NCBI RefSeq assembly: GCF_014905175.1
Contig: NC_057791.1
Span: 20,994,537 to 21,058,536 of the forward strand
Direction: 5' to 3'
Length of the DNA: 64,000 bases
Source of the DNA: Aphidius gifuensis
Lineage: Eukaryota; Arthropoda; Insecta; Hymenoptera; Braconidae
The notes beneath the pieces were generated by a model. That model was given only the letters and a program-made list of their open reading frames with translations. It was not told where the DNA came from and did no database searches. The translations under genes and the position numbers were made by a program. Numbering within the stretch: position 1 is the first letter of the stretch; each line of letters starts with the position of its first letter. Below, in pieces: positions 50,277 through 62,814 of this stretch.

Positions 50277-51009
50277 TCGACTGATGACTCATAAATATTT
50301 GCATTCCTAATAATCAACTGATAAAATTAATTTTTTATGTCATTTTCCGTAAGTGAATTTAATAATAACTTACTCTTAACTACCAGGGCACTCGCATAAT
50401 ATGTTGTAGAAAATGAAAAATATATAAATTTTATTAAAAATATTTCATGTGGTGTATTTATTTTTTAAAAAAAATAGGTTTATAATTTTTGGAGGAAATA
50501 ATTTTCTGCAATATCCAGCATTTCTCTGCTTTTCTCCGCCTTTTTCCGTCCTTCTGCGCTATTTGCCCATAACTGCAGTTGTATATATAGTTTCGGCAAA
50601 TTAAATTTTCTCAAAACTTCTATGCATTTTAATTTTTTTTTCAGATTTCTTTTTAATAAATCGCAAAGTATTATTAATTAATTAAATTAATAATATATCG
50701 TTAACAAAGTACCGGTAAAATACCAGTATATTGCTTGTCATAAAAAGTGATCGTATGGTAAAATTTTGACAGTCGATAAAGAAGAGAAAATGAATTAAAA
50801 AAAAATAAATAAATAAACATGACATGCGAGCCAATGCGAGTTATAAATTGAGGTTGAGTTTGATATTGCATCTGATTGCAGTTTGCACATGAATTTGCAA
50901 TAACATTGATACAACAACAATTAAATAGTTGATCAATAGATATAAGTCTAAAGTGACAGTTGATGATTTAAAAATTTTATTTGATATATTTTAACAAGAC
51001 TCAGTAATC
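50277..51009. promoter_or_regulatory. NFS1 5' flank and promoter
   Basis: This holds the second copy of the duplicated block (50706-50865, with GTCGATAAAGAAGAGAAAA) and then complex sequence at 50866-51000 leading to the NFS1 start codon. The promoter must lie here. A short patch of TTTCTCCG-type sequence at 50520-50560 is another element fragment. Confidence 0.45.
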
Positions 51010-52663
51010 ATGTTGAGACCGACTAGAAATTTTGTTATGATTCTGCAGCGTGTCAAAGAATGCAATCCACTAATTAGATGCAGTCGACAACGATCAGATG
51101 TCAGCGAGTATGAATGTAAGTTGTCAAATGATCTAATGATTGACAAGTATATTGATGATTAATTGTGTGAAAATTTTATTTGTCTCAGCTCCAATAACAG
51201 ACGAGTATAAAAAAGGACCAAATGAAGGAAGATCATTGTACTTAGATGCCCAAGCAACAACACCAATGGATCCACGAGTATTGGATAAGATGATGCCTTA
51301 TTTTACATCATATCATGGAAATCCACATTCAAGAACTCACATGTATGGCTGGGAATCAGAAGCAGCAGTTGAACATGCAAGAAAAGTAAGGATTTAAATA
51401 AATAATAACATTGATGATAAATATAAACATAAACAATAACAATTGTTTTTTTAATTTAGCAAATTGCTAATCTCATTGGAGCTGATGAAAAAGAAATAAT
51501 ATTTACATCTGGAGCAACTGAATGCAATAACATTGCTGTAAAAGGTGTTGGTAGATTTTACAAAGCAAAAAAAAAACATATCATCACAACACAAACAGTA
51601 AGTAAACAATAATAAATGTATAAATTATAATTAATAAATATAATTATAAAAATTATAATTTAATTTAAGGAACACAAGTGTGTATTGGATTCATGTAGAG
51701 CATTACAAAATGAAGGTTTAGAAGTGACATATCTTCCAGTTAAAACAAATGGTCTTATTGACATGGAGGAACTTGAAAAAGCAATAAGACCAGACACATC
51801 ATTGGTGTCAATAATGACAGTTAATAATGAAATTGGTGTTAGACAACCAGTTGAAGAAATTGGAAAATTATGTCGTGATAAAAAAGTATTTTTTCATACA
51901 GATGCAGCACAAGCTGTTGGTAAAATTCCAATAGATGTTAATAAAATGAATATTGATTTATTATCAATAAGTGGACATAAGCTATATGGACCAAAAGGTG
52001 TTGGTGCATTGTATGTACGTAGAAGACCACGTGTACGTGTTGAACCAATACAAAGTGGTGGTGGACAAGAACGTGGTATGAGAAGTGGTACAATACCAGC
52101 ACCACTTGCTGTTGGTCTTGGTGAAGCATGTGAAATTGCAAATAATGAAATGGCATATGATAAAGAACACATAACAAAATTAGCAAATTATTTAATTGAT
52201 AAAATTAATAATAATATAACACATGTTGTTAGAAATGGTGATCCAATTGCATGGTATTCTGGTTGTGTTAATTTATCATTTGCATATGTTGAAGGTGAAT
52301 CATTATTAATGGCATTAAAAGACATTGCATTGAGTAGTGGATCAGCATGTACAAGTGCTAGTCTTGAGCCAAGTTATGTATTGAGAGCCATTGGTGCATC
52401 AGAAGATCTTGCACATTCTAGTATTAGATTTGGCATTGGTAGATTTACAACTATTCAAGAAATTGATTTTACTGCTGATAAAACAATTCAACATGTTAAA
52501 AGACTCAGAGAAATGAGGTAATAAATATTTTCTTTATTTTATATTAAATTTTAATTATCAATCATCATTACATTTTTATTTTTTTTTTTCATATTTTAGT
52601 CCACTTTGGGAAATGGTACAAGATGGAATTGATCTTAAAACTATCAAGTGGAGTCAACACTAA
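51010..52663 (+). CDS. Nfs1: Mitochondrial cysteine desulfurase NFS1
   Basis: NFS1 is the PLP enzyme that takes sulfur from cysteine as a persulfide for iron-sulfur cluster assembly with ISCU, ISD11 and frataxin in the matrix. Five exons, 51010-51115, 51189-51385, 51460-51597, 51670-52517 and 52600-52663, give 450 residues, close to the human 457. A basic, acid-poor N-terminus (MLRPTRNFVMILQRVKE) fits a mitochondrial presequence. LDAQATTPMDPRVL opens the fold. HTDAAQAVGK binds the cofactor, SGHKLYGPKG has the PLP lysine at about residue 251, and SSGSACTSASLEPS has the mobile-loop cysteine at about 374. It ends in the conserved IKWSQH tail. All key residues are present. It converges with the Rab-like gene. 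Confidence 0.97.
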
Positions 52664-53011
52664 TTTCAATTTATTCATCTTTCTTTTCTTTTTTTTTTTT
52701 TACATTTGATAAAATAAAAACCAGTTGTATTGACATTAGCAATATCAAGTTGGAGATTATAATTTAATAAATATCTGCTTGAGTGTAATAATAGTAATGA
52801 TCATTGTCACTGGTTGATGATTAATGCACCACTGTTAAAATGCCAATGTGTATAAATATTTGTATGATAAAAACAATTATAAAAAAACGAACAAATAAAT
52901 TGGTGTTTTTATTATTTGGCAACTGTGATAAGTACGATATATATTTATTATTTAAAAAGCTAAAAATACACAACAAATGATAATTTATAATTTAGAAAAA
53001 AAAAAAACAAA
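52664..53011. other. Convergent 3' flanks of NFS1 and the Rab-like gene
   Basis: AATAAA-type signals near 52709 and 52890 fit NFS1 polyadenylation. A reverse-strand signal (TTTATT, near 52945) fits the Rab-like gene. No other feature seen. Confidence 0.5.
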
Positions 53012-53769
53012 TTAGCACATGCAAGTTGGATCATTTGTATCGTCAATGTATGATATTTTAAAATGATCTTCATCCATATCATGAAGTCCAATTCTTGATC
53101 TATTTGCATCTACCAAATGTTGAGCAATGTCTTCAAACATTTCATTAATGCCTTCACCAGTTTTACAGGTTGTTTTGTAAGTTGCAGATATTAAATTATG
53201 GCATTGTTCACTGTTAATCAAATTAAAATTAAAATGACGATTTATTAATGATTGATATTCAAGATTTACTTGCCAAAATTGTTCCATTTCTGCATCAGTT
53301 ACTTGTGGACCATTATTATCAACATCCATTTTATTACCACATAAAAAAATTTTAGCATTTTCAGCATATGTTACAATGTCAAGCAAGTGTTGTGATAACA
53401 AATGAAATGATGATGAATTGTCTAAGGCAAATACAAGGACAGCTGCTTCTGCAAATTTGTAGTAACTTGATGTTACTGATGCAACTCTTTCCATGCCACC
53501 AGTATCCCACAATTGTAGCTTGAAAAATTAATTAATCAATTAATTAGTTAACTTAATACGCAATCAAGTGAGTGTAATTGGAGACTTACTTTGATCCTTT
53601 TATTGTCGATGATATATTCTTTGTCAATATTGTCTAGACCAAGAGTTGATTTTCTATCGCTATTTGATACAAATGTATCATTTGCAAAACGTCGAAATAT
53701 TGATGATTTACCAACACCATATTCACCACAAAGAATTACTTTTTGTTCAGTTACTTTTAATGTTGCCAT
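53012..53769 (-). CDS. Rab-like small GTPase
   Basis: A Ras-superfamily GTPase of 228 residues in two minus-strand exons, 53769-53590 and 53518-53012, joined in phase 0. G1 is GEYGVGKSS near residue 13, G3 is LWDTGGME, G4 is GNKMD and G5 is ISATYKT. The C-terminus CMC fits double geranylgeranylation, as in Rabs that act on vesicle membranes. Unusual points are DTGGME in place of the standard DTAGQE, so the catalytic glutamine is not at its usual place, and an insertion (YQSLINRHFNFN) between G4 and G5. These suggest weak intrinsic GTP hydrolysis. I cannot assign a named Rab by eye. Confidence 0.85.
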
Positions 53770-55343
53770 CTGATAATTTAATTTATAATAAAAATTCAAG
53801 TAGATAATAAATTTAAAAAATAATAATAAGACTTTTTTTTTTTTTTACCTTAAATTATGATAAAGATAAATTTATTATTTATAAATTCAATCTAAAAATT
53901 CCTAGATGAAAATTAGATTTTTTCACATTTAAAAATTTATAATAATTTTTATTCAAATTTTAAATATCAAAAGCATGACCTTATCGAATAATTTTGTCAA
54001 CAAAAAAAAAAAATTAAAATTCCAATAATATAATTGAATATGATAGTACTACTATTATTATTATTTTTATTATTATTATTGTTCTTATTGATATTGTAAA
54101 TATTAAGCCGCATCTCTATCAAGTTGAGACTTAAGAGCGGTAAATTTCGATATCAAATGCTTGAGTGCACTTGAGTGCATTCACTACTTTTTGCATTAAA
54201 AAATTTTATTTAAAATTTAATAAAATAAAAAAAATAAAGCTCCAGGATTTTTTTGCTCTAAATTGTTTAGAATCTTTTCTTCTATTACCTAAATAATTTT
54301 TAAGAGCATTCTTCACTGCGTTTGGTTGCTGGAAATAAAAATATAAAATCGAAATTCTAAAATAGACTTATGAGGTTTTTTTTTTTTTGCCTAATTAAAT
54401 TTATATCTCTGGAAAAAAAAATATCTCATTAGATATTTTTAGCACAAATTATTTGGAATTATTTCTTTTATAATTCATCAAATTTTCAAGACAATCCTTC
54501 ATCGCGTTCGGTTGTTAGAAAAAAAATAAAATTAAAATTCTAAAAGTAGTCATAGTACATTTACTATTTTTTTTCCATTGATAAATTTATTTCTCTGGAT
54601 TAAAATATAGCTATCAATTTATTTTTTAGTCCAAATTATTTAGAAATTTTCCCTCTATTACTCATCCAATTTTCAAGACAATCCTTCTTTGCAATCTTAG
54701 ATAATCCTCGACTAGAAAAAAAAAACAAAATTAAAAAAAATGATATCTAATTAGTAATTACCTATCTTATCGGCATAAATCTGGTGCAAATGTCCCTGTA
54801 GTGACATTCAAAGGCAAAAACCCCTGATTTGTAACAGGAGCACAAGACACTCATAGAGGTAGCACGTAATCATAACACACACAATGCCTCTTCCATCATC
54901 ATTCTGTTATCCTAATACTTATGTCTAATATTTTGCTCTGAAAACAATGCGCAATGCTCGATAAGATGATGTCATCATTGGTCATCATCATCATCATCAT
55001 AATATACAGTACAGACTTTTCCATTTGATATTATTCTAACCTTATTTAATTATTTGATTTGTCACATGTGTCGCATGTGCTTGTTGTTGTTTTATTTTTT
55101 TTTAAACAATTAATAAATAAATAAAAATATAAAATCGAGGTAATGAATGTAATAAACACACATTTATCTAATACTCAAAATAAATAAATAAAATTATTTC
55201 ATAAATAATGTAATGTTTAATTGTGTTACAGGTTAATATCACTTATAAAAACAAAGTTTTTTTTTTAATTAAAAACAATAAACATATTGAATTGGGAATT
55301 AATTGAGTAAAAAAATAAAAGTGTAAATAAATAGAGATAAACA
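53770..55343. other. Divergent intergenic region between Rab-like gene and DCAF1
   Basis: Holds the promoters of two divergent genes, the diverged tandem repeat at 54255-54700, an imperfect CTTGAGTGCACTTGAGTGCA doublet near 54160, a GC-richer patch at 54780-54910 and an (ATC)n near 54980-55000. No coding exon seen. Confidence 0.5.
54255..54700. repeat. Diverged tandem repeat, about 187-bp period, about 2.4 copies
   Basis: AAATTGTTTAGAA, AAATTATTTGGAA and AAATTATTTAGAA occur at 54259, 54446 and 54633, exactly about 187 bases apart. Each is followed by TTTTCAAGACAATCCTTC-like and GCGTTCGGTTG-like stretches and an AAATTCTAAAA word. It is a short satellite-like array. Confidence 0.7.
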
Positions 55344-58300
55344 ATGTCATCAACAACGACAGAATCACAACAAGATATATCAGATATTACACAAATATTA
55401 AAACAATGGGAAAAAGATCATACAACATCAGGATATGATCCAATACCATCATTAGAAAAACTTGCTGAAATAATAGAAAAAGAAACAGAAAATTTTCTTA
55501 AAATGGATCCAGATCCGTTTGATACACGACATCCATCACGTGTTGATCCAGAGTGTAAATTGGGTCATATATTTAAAGCAATATTTCGTAAAGATGATTT
55601 TATAACAAAAGTGAGTCAACTAAATTATTATTTCTATTAGATAATATATTTTTGCTATTAATAATATATTAATATTGATGTTGATTAATTTTAGTTGATT
55701 GAAGATTACATGAGAGAAACATATTATCGTAATTCTCCAAATTCTCCAGACAATACAAAATTGCATATTGCTGCATGTCGATTGATGCTAGATATATTAC
55801 CAGGTCTTGATACATCAGCTGTATTTTTTTCCTTAGACATGGAAAGTTTTATAAAACGTTTATACGTATGGTCAGAACATTCAAATGAACAACTTCAATG
55901 TTATGCTGTTGGTTTATTAGCAGCATCAATGGAAATTCAAGATGTACAGCTTAATTATCGTGAACAAAATTCACGTCTTGTTCCAATAATGCTTAAAAAG
56001 CTACGTGATTTACAAAATAAATCAGAAAAAGAAAGATTAGAAAAAGAAAGAGTAGAAAAAGAAAGGCGAGAAAAAGAAAAATTAAATAAAAAACGTAAAT
56101 TAATTATTGGTGTAAATAAAATTGATGAGCCATTATCTAAAAGAGCTAAAATTGATAATAATACAAATAACAACAATAATAATAATTTAAATAATAACAA
56201 TGATGATGATGATGATGATGATAGATTACATGTAAGAGCATCATGGGCAGAAGAAAATGTAATTGGTAATATGAAAATGTATCCACCAACATTGGCAACT
56301 CAACAAATATTAATTTTGCGTTATTTATCAACAATGGGTCCACATCAAGAATTTTGTATTCATGTTTTTGAACAAAATGCATTAGAATTAATATTATCAA
56401 TAATTGATACTGAAAAAACAAAAGACATTAGATTAACATTTGAAGGATTAAAATATTTAGCATCATTATTGTATCAAAAAAAATTTTTAATTGAATTTTT
56501 AAATATGGATGGTGTTGAAAAATTATTAAATATTCCAAGACCAAGTATTGCAGCAACTGGTGTAAGTATATGTCTTTATTATATATCATATTGTGAAGAT
56601 GCTATGGAACAAATTTGTTTAATGTCAAATAATATTATAAATAAATTAATAAAATATACATTATGGTTACTTGAAAAAAGTCATGAATCTAGTCGTTGTT
56701 ATGCAACATTATTTCTCAGTTATTCATTTTCATTTCAAATAATACTTGATGAATTTGATAAACAAGATGGTTTAAGAATATTGTTAAATGCTATAACAAC
56801 ATTAGAAATATTAAATGGTGAAGAAGTATCATTAGTTAATGATGATGAAGAATATACAGCACGTCAATTAATTCGTAATGTTGCTATTGTTTTAAAAAAA
56901 TATATGGAAATGCATTTATACTGGAAATGTGAAGAATTACAAAGAATTGAAAATGTACTTATTGAACAAAATATCAAAGTTATATTACCATATAAATCAT
57001 GTAAACTAACAAATTATGAAATACAAACTAAAATTGAAGTATTACAACAATTATTAAATATCAAAAAATCATGGTTACCTGTTGAAGAATTTTATAAACT
57101 TCAAGGTATACAATTAATTGTTAAAATAATAGCAACAACACGTGAATGGATTGTCAGTGGTAGAATAGCACCATTTATTGTTGAAACAATAAAAAGTTGT
57201 TTAGATGTCATATCAATATGTACAGTTTTGCCAAAAGTATTGTTATTACTTAGTAAACATGAAGCAATACCAAATATATCATCATCAATATCAATTAATT
57301 TATTACTTGCTGCTTCTGAAGGTGAATTGGTATCAGATGTAGAAGTACAAAAATCAGCATTAACAGCACTTGTTAATTGTGTATGTCCACCATTAGATCG
57401 TCCTGGTGACTATGATGATGATGAAAATGATGCAAAATTTTCATTTAATTCAAATGTTACAATGATGAAAAAAAAGATAAATTATTATACGTATAAAGAA
57501 ATAATTGAAAAAGTATGGAATTGTGTTAGAGCAAATAATGGCATAATGATGTTACTTGAATTGATGAAAATTAAAGTACCAAGAACAGATGCTGATAGTA
57601 TTAGAGCACTTGCATGTCGTGCACTTGCTGGTTTATCAAGATGTGAAAAAATACGTCAAATAATAAGTAAATTACCAATGTTTATTGATGATGGTATACA
57701 AACACTTATGAAATTACCAATACTACAAGAAAAAAGACAAGAACATTATACATTTCAAAAATATGCACTTGAATTAATGGAAAGAGTATCAAAAGGTGAA
57801 GCTAAAACATCACGTGATAAAACATCATATCAAATGTCATTACAATCATTGAGTCGTGCTAATGTTGTTGCACAAACTAAAATACAATATTCTGATCAAC
57901 AACTTAATCTATTATTATATCAACATTTTTTATCAAAAGGACTAAATAATACAGCATTAAGTTTACTAAAAGAAGCAAATTTAGATATTAAAACACTTAA
58001 TAATATTAATAGCAATAAAAATCAACAGCCAAAAGTGTATTCTGAAGTTGCTGAATTGATGAATTGTATACCAAAATGTTCACGTGATGCAATGTTAAAA
58101 CCAGTAAGTATATTACAAACACCACAAGCAAGACATGATTCAATAATATCTGGTAATGCTCTTCATTCACCAGTAATACCAGCAAGAGTTAGAAAAATAA
58201 TATTAAATGAAAGACATCATAATCTTATTAATACGAATAATAATAATAATAACAATGTACAATCACCATTATCAAATGAAGCAACACCAATGAAAACAAA

Positions 58301-59706
58301 CCATTTGCGATCATTACAAAAATCAATTCAAAAAAATTTATCAATATGTATTGATGAACAATTAACACCAATATCTCCATCATCATCATCAACAGCAACA
58401 ACAACAATAGCAATGACACCAACATCAACACCAACAACACTAGCAATGACACCAACAACATTATTCAATAATGATAATAAACCAGTAACATTAAATTCAA
58501 TTGTTGAAGAATACTTGATAAATCAACATTCATTGTGTGAAAATCCAATGTTAACATGTCCACAATTTAATTTATTAGAACCACATAAATGTCCAGATTC
58601 AAGATCAAAATATTTTACAATACCAATAAATATGGCTGCTAGAAGAGCTGAAAGTCAATGGGGTAATATTGATTGTTCATATTATGATAGAAAATATTTA
58701 TACAGTCATTTTTGTCCAGTTAAAACATACAGACCAAATGAACCATCAACATCATTTACACATTGTATATTTTCACCTTGTCAAAAATACTTAATGATTG
58801 GTACAAATGATGGTGATATTAAAAAATTTAACATTGACACTGGTCTTGAAGAAAAATCATACAGTTGTCATGAATCATCAATTAAATATGCACAATTTAA
58901 TAATCAAGGTAATTTATTAATAACAAATACAACTTTTAGACAATCAGCATTATGGAATATTGAAAATAGATTTGAAATTAAAATGGCATTTGAAGGTGAA
59001 ACACATATTGAATTTAATAAACAGTATGATAAAATTATTGCTACACAAACTGATGAAGCAACTATATATGACATTGAAACTGGTAAAATAATGTCAAGAT
59101 TAAAACCATTAACAATTGAACCAAATTTTTATAAAAATAATAAAGCAACATTTAGTATGGATGATGATTTGGTACTTAATGATGGTATATTATGGGATTT
59201 TAATTCTGGTAAAGTAATACATAAATTTGATAAATTAAATCAAAAATTAAATGGTGTATTTCATCCAAATGGTCTTGAAGTTATATCAAATTCTGAAGTA
59301 TGGGATTTACGAACGTATAATTTGATGAAAACAGTTGAGTTACTTGATGAATTGGAAGTTATATTTTCACCAATAAATCATGCCTTGTATGGAATTTTGT
59401 GTGATCAAGAAAATCAAAGTGAAGCATATTTTCCAGCATTTGCAACATTAGATGCATTGGATTACAGTACAATAAGTGTACAAGATGTTAAGCCATTGTA
59501 TAGTCTTGCTTGTAATAAATATGATACACAAATAGCAACTGTTCAAATATGGTCTGAAAATAAACTAGCTGCTGAATCATTTGTTAAATTGTATGATGTT
59601 GGAAGAGTATCAGCTGACGATGAACCACTTGAAGAAGATGAGAATGATATGGCAAGCTGTGACTCTGATGATGATGACGATGACGACGATGATAGTGATG
59701 AAGATA

Positions 59707-59769
<63 letters not shown>

Positions 59770-59816
59770 CACATCTTTATGAAATTTTACCAGCAAATGG
59801 AGAACACTCCGACTGA
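55344..59816 (+). CDS. Dcaf1: DCAF1 (VprBP / mahjong), CUL4-DDB1 substrate receptor
   Basis: DCAF1 recruits substrates to the CUL4-DDB1 ubiquitin ligase in the nucleus. Two exons, 55344-55610 and 55695-59816, give 1462 residues, near the usual ~1500. The second is a single 4.1-kb exon. The N-terminal armadillo-like region begins with ILKQWEKDHTTSGYDP and KLHIAACRLMLDILPGLDTS. A LisH dimerisation motif lies near 824 (LNLLLYQHFLSKGLNNTALS). The WD40 propeller follows from about 1085. It includes HCIFSPCQKYLMIGTNDGDI and EVWDLRT, a WDxR-type DDB1-binding motif. The C-terminus is very acidic, with an uninterrupted run of 20 Asp encoded only by GAT. Asn and Asp runs also occur near residue 250. 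Confidence 0.97.
59709..59768 (+). repeat. Pure (GAT)20 microsatellite inside DCAF1
   Basis: Twenty consecutive GAT codons encode a polyaspartate run in the acidic tail of DCAF1. The absence of the GAC synonym shows a repeat grown by slippage rather than a slowly evolved acidic tail. Length polymorphism is expected. Confidence 0.9.
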
Positions 59817-60070
59817 TGATTATACTTTTCAGCTGAATTTTTAGAGTATAATTTTTTTGATAAATTTGTAAAAATGATCTAAATAAAATATCCTTGAAAT
59901 ATATATTTTTTTTTTTTTTTTTTTTGACGTCACAATATATAGTTCCTTTTTCAATTTAGATGTCTCTGTCATACAACAATGAAAAGTATTTTTTTTTTGA
60001 CAGTGTTTGACAGTTTTGTTTGTAAAAATTATAGTTTACTGAACAAAAAAAAATAATTAAAATAATTAAA

Positions 60071-60879
60071 ATGATAATGACAAAAGTTATTGTTTTATTT
60101 GAAGGTTATGCAAAAGAATTAGATGATGGAAAAATGAATGCCAATTGTTCTTGTACATTGATAAAAGGAGAAAAGCTTATTATTGTTGACACAATGACAG
60201 CATGGGATAAGGATAAAATAATCAATGGTTAATCATCATTATTTTATTATTAGTTTTATTGATATTTATACGAATTTATAAAAAGTAAATTGATTTTTTA
60301 GGATTATCAGAAAATGGTTTGATACCAGATGATATTAATATTGTCATTTGCACACATGGTCATGCTGATCATATTGGAAATAACAATTTATTTACTAATG
60401 CTGAATTCCACATGATTGGCACATGTATTTACAAAGGCACTATTTTTTCTGAATTAAAAGATGGCAAAAATTCACCTGACAATAAAGGTTTGTTGAATAA
60501 ATACTATTTTTTTTTTTTTAATGAAAAATAATAATATCATTGTTTTACAGAAGTATCTATTTTTGGCAAAGATGTTGAGGTCATTGCAACACCAGGTCAT
60601 ACCCATGATGATGTATCAATAATTGTAAAAACAAAAATTGATGGAACAAATGTTAAAGTTGGAATTGTTGGTGATTTATTTGAAAGAGAAGAAGACATTG
60701 AAGATATGAGTATATGGAAAAGTTTAGGAATGAGTAATCTATATGAAAAACAAATTGAAAATAGGCTGAAAATTATAAATTGTGTTGATTATATTATCCC
60801 AGGTCATGGACCCATGTTTAAGCTAACAGAAAATATGAAAAAAAAAGTATTAGCAGATTCACAATTTCAGGTTGACTAA
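60071..60879 (+). CDS. Mblac1: Metallo-beta-lactamase domain protein 1 (MBLAC1-like)
   Basis: MBLAC1 is a small MBL-fold hydrolase; the human protein is reported to act as an endonuclease on histone pre-mRNA. Three exons, 60071-60227, 60302-60487 and 60551-60879, give 223 residues with matching phases. The metal motif HxHxDH is in ICTHGHADHIG near residue 71. Further ligands are ATPGHTHDD, VGDLFE and IPGHGPMF. TLIKGEKLIIVDTM is the typical first strand pair. All ligands are present, so it should be active. An AATAAA lies about 85 bases after the stop. It follows DCAF1 by about 250 bases on the same strand. Confidence 0.93.
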
Positions 60880-61896
60880 TCAATTTATTTATTATAAATT
60901 ATTTTTATATTATTGTAATTACATAATTTGATACATGGCATTTTTTATACATCAACAATTATATAAATAAAAACTCAATAATTATATATTTATTTGTTTG
61001 TATTTTTTTTATATTAACTTTCATTTTTAATTAATTTAAAATCACAAAATAATAATTAAACGTAATGGTAACTCAATTATATATTATGCGATTAGGCACA
61101 CACAGCCTGTATCTAAGTTTTATTTTTTATTATTTCATTCAATCAGTTATGGTAATTGTGGCATATATTAATTTAATTATAATTTTATTGGCACCAGTTT
61201 ATGGTACTTGCCACAATTGACATTTGTATTATTACATTTTAAATTGTTTTTTCTTTCTTTTAATTTGTACGGTTATTTTTTTTTTAAATTAAATAATACT
61301 GTTGCAGATAAATTAATCAACAAAATAAATTTTTATCTATCAACATATTTACAATTAAAAAAACAAAAAAAAAAACTAATGTTGAAATAAATTATTTTAG
61401 TTTAACAAAAAAAGAAAAAAAAAAAAAAGTATATTTTAAATAATTGTTGACTTTAAATTATTAATTACACATTGGAAATTTGACATCAAGATAACATCTG
61501 TATGTGACGAATATGTTCCGCAGGTGTCTGTAGCAAAAAAATAAAATAAAAAATTTCTAAATATAATTTAAATAATTATATAATATACATGCTTAAACAA
61601 AAAAACCATCACCAGATTTTAATAACAAATGGAATGTAATTATATGGTACTCTGGATCAATGATATTTTATTTTTTTTAAATACTAGTAAATAATTTATG
61701 GCAGTATAATTTTGCTATTAAATTTTTTATATTTATATTTTTTTTTTAAATGAAAATGATGAAAATTATGTTTAATGTAATTAATTTTTTGTTGATTTAA
61801 AAAAAGTCTGTGCCAGTTTGAATTAAGTACTTTTGTTATGGATTATTTTTAACGACGATAATATAATTTAAATGCTTGGCTGTCATAATTATAAAT
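60880..61896. other. MBLAC1 3' flank and exchanger 3' region
   Basis: AT-rich. A minus-strand acceptor (TTTGCTACAG) near 61530 precedes ACACCTGCGGAACATATTCG. In phase 0 that gives only about 13 codons (TPAEHIRHIQMLS) before a stop, so it could be another short terminal exon or UTR. Nothing else seen. Confidence 0.4.
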
Positions 61897-61992
61897 TTAT
61901 AATGTTCTCAAAGGAATAAATCCCTCCAATCCAATGTCTTTCAGCTCTTGATCATCATACTCATCGTCTTGATCACGAAAAATATTCTTCCT
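61897..61992 (-). CDS. Possible alternative last exon of the Na+/H+ exchanger
   Basis: A strong acceptor (T tract, then GATTTTCTAG) opens a minus-strand frame of 31 codons with a stop: RKNIFRDQDDEYDDQELKDI and onward to FIPLRTL. Phase 0 matches the end of the exchanger exon at 63117. It could therefore replace the last exon at 62815-63018 and give a different, acidic cytoplasmic tail. It is clearly more codon-like than its surroundings. Splicing is inferred. Confidence 0.5.
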   Translation of the reverse strand, partial: RKNIFRDQDDEYDDQELKDIGLEGFIPLRTL

Positions 61993-62814
61993 CTAGAAAA
62001 TCAATCACCAAAAATAAAGAAAGAAAAAAAAAAAAAATGGAATAAAACACTCGATGTTTTCTAGACAAAAAACTTGATTTTTAATTTTGTAATTTAACAG
62101 CTAATAAGACTGAAGACAGACACAATTTCGCAGTAAAGAAAATAACAAGCAAACTTAAAATTCAATTAATTATTTATTATAATAATAAATTGAAAAAAAA
62201 ATATATATTTAATTTATAAAATATTCCCTTGGCTTGTTAAACATCAAACATAATTTTTCATCGATATTGAATAAAATTAAAAACACAAAGCTAAACAATG
62301 GACAATTTTTTTAAATGATAATATTTTGATTGATTAATTTGTTATGATTAAATTAGTAATAAACACAAAAACAGTGATACACACACACACACTGTTTTTA
62401 TAATTTTATTTTTTTAATTGTTAATTAGCACACTTATACTTAAATATTATTTACACAATAATTTACATAAAAATAAATGGTTAATTATTAGTTTTTGTAT
62501 ATATAAAAATGATTAAAATGTTGTGTATATATCATTGTCATTTAATATAATGCTAAAAGCAATAAATAATTTAATCCAATTTAGTTTCATGCAAGTATGT
62601 TAATAATAGGCACATTTTACATGAAAAAAAAAAAAGGAAAAGAAAGTTTTTTTTTATTTATTATAAATATCCAGATTGTATATGTAAAATTAAATTAACT
62701 CAAGGATTAATGAGTCAAAGCAGAAGACAATTTCATCATGGAAAATATTGATGAAAAAATTTATAAAAAAATAAAAAACTTTGGTTAAATAAATAATTAT
62801 AATATTATGTATTT
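61993..62814. other. AT-rich intron/3' UTR of the exchanger
   Basis: No feature other than A/T tracts, an ACACACAC run near 62380-62392 and T runs. It would be intron in the alternative-end transcript and 3' UTR in the main one. Confidence 0.45.

Noticed and set aside
51894..52172. Antisense frames inside NFS1
   Set aside because: Shadows of the strongly biased NFS1 coding strand.
59581..59844. Met-rich and His-rich frames over the DCAF1 tail
   Set aside because: Alternative frames of the (GAT)n repeat.
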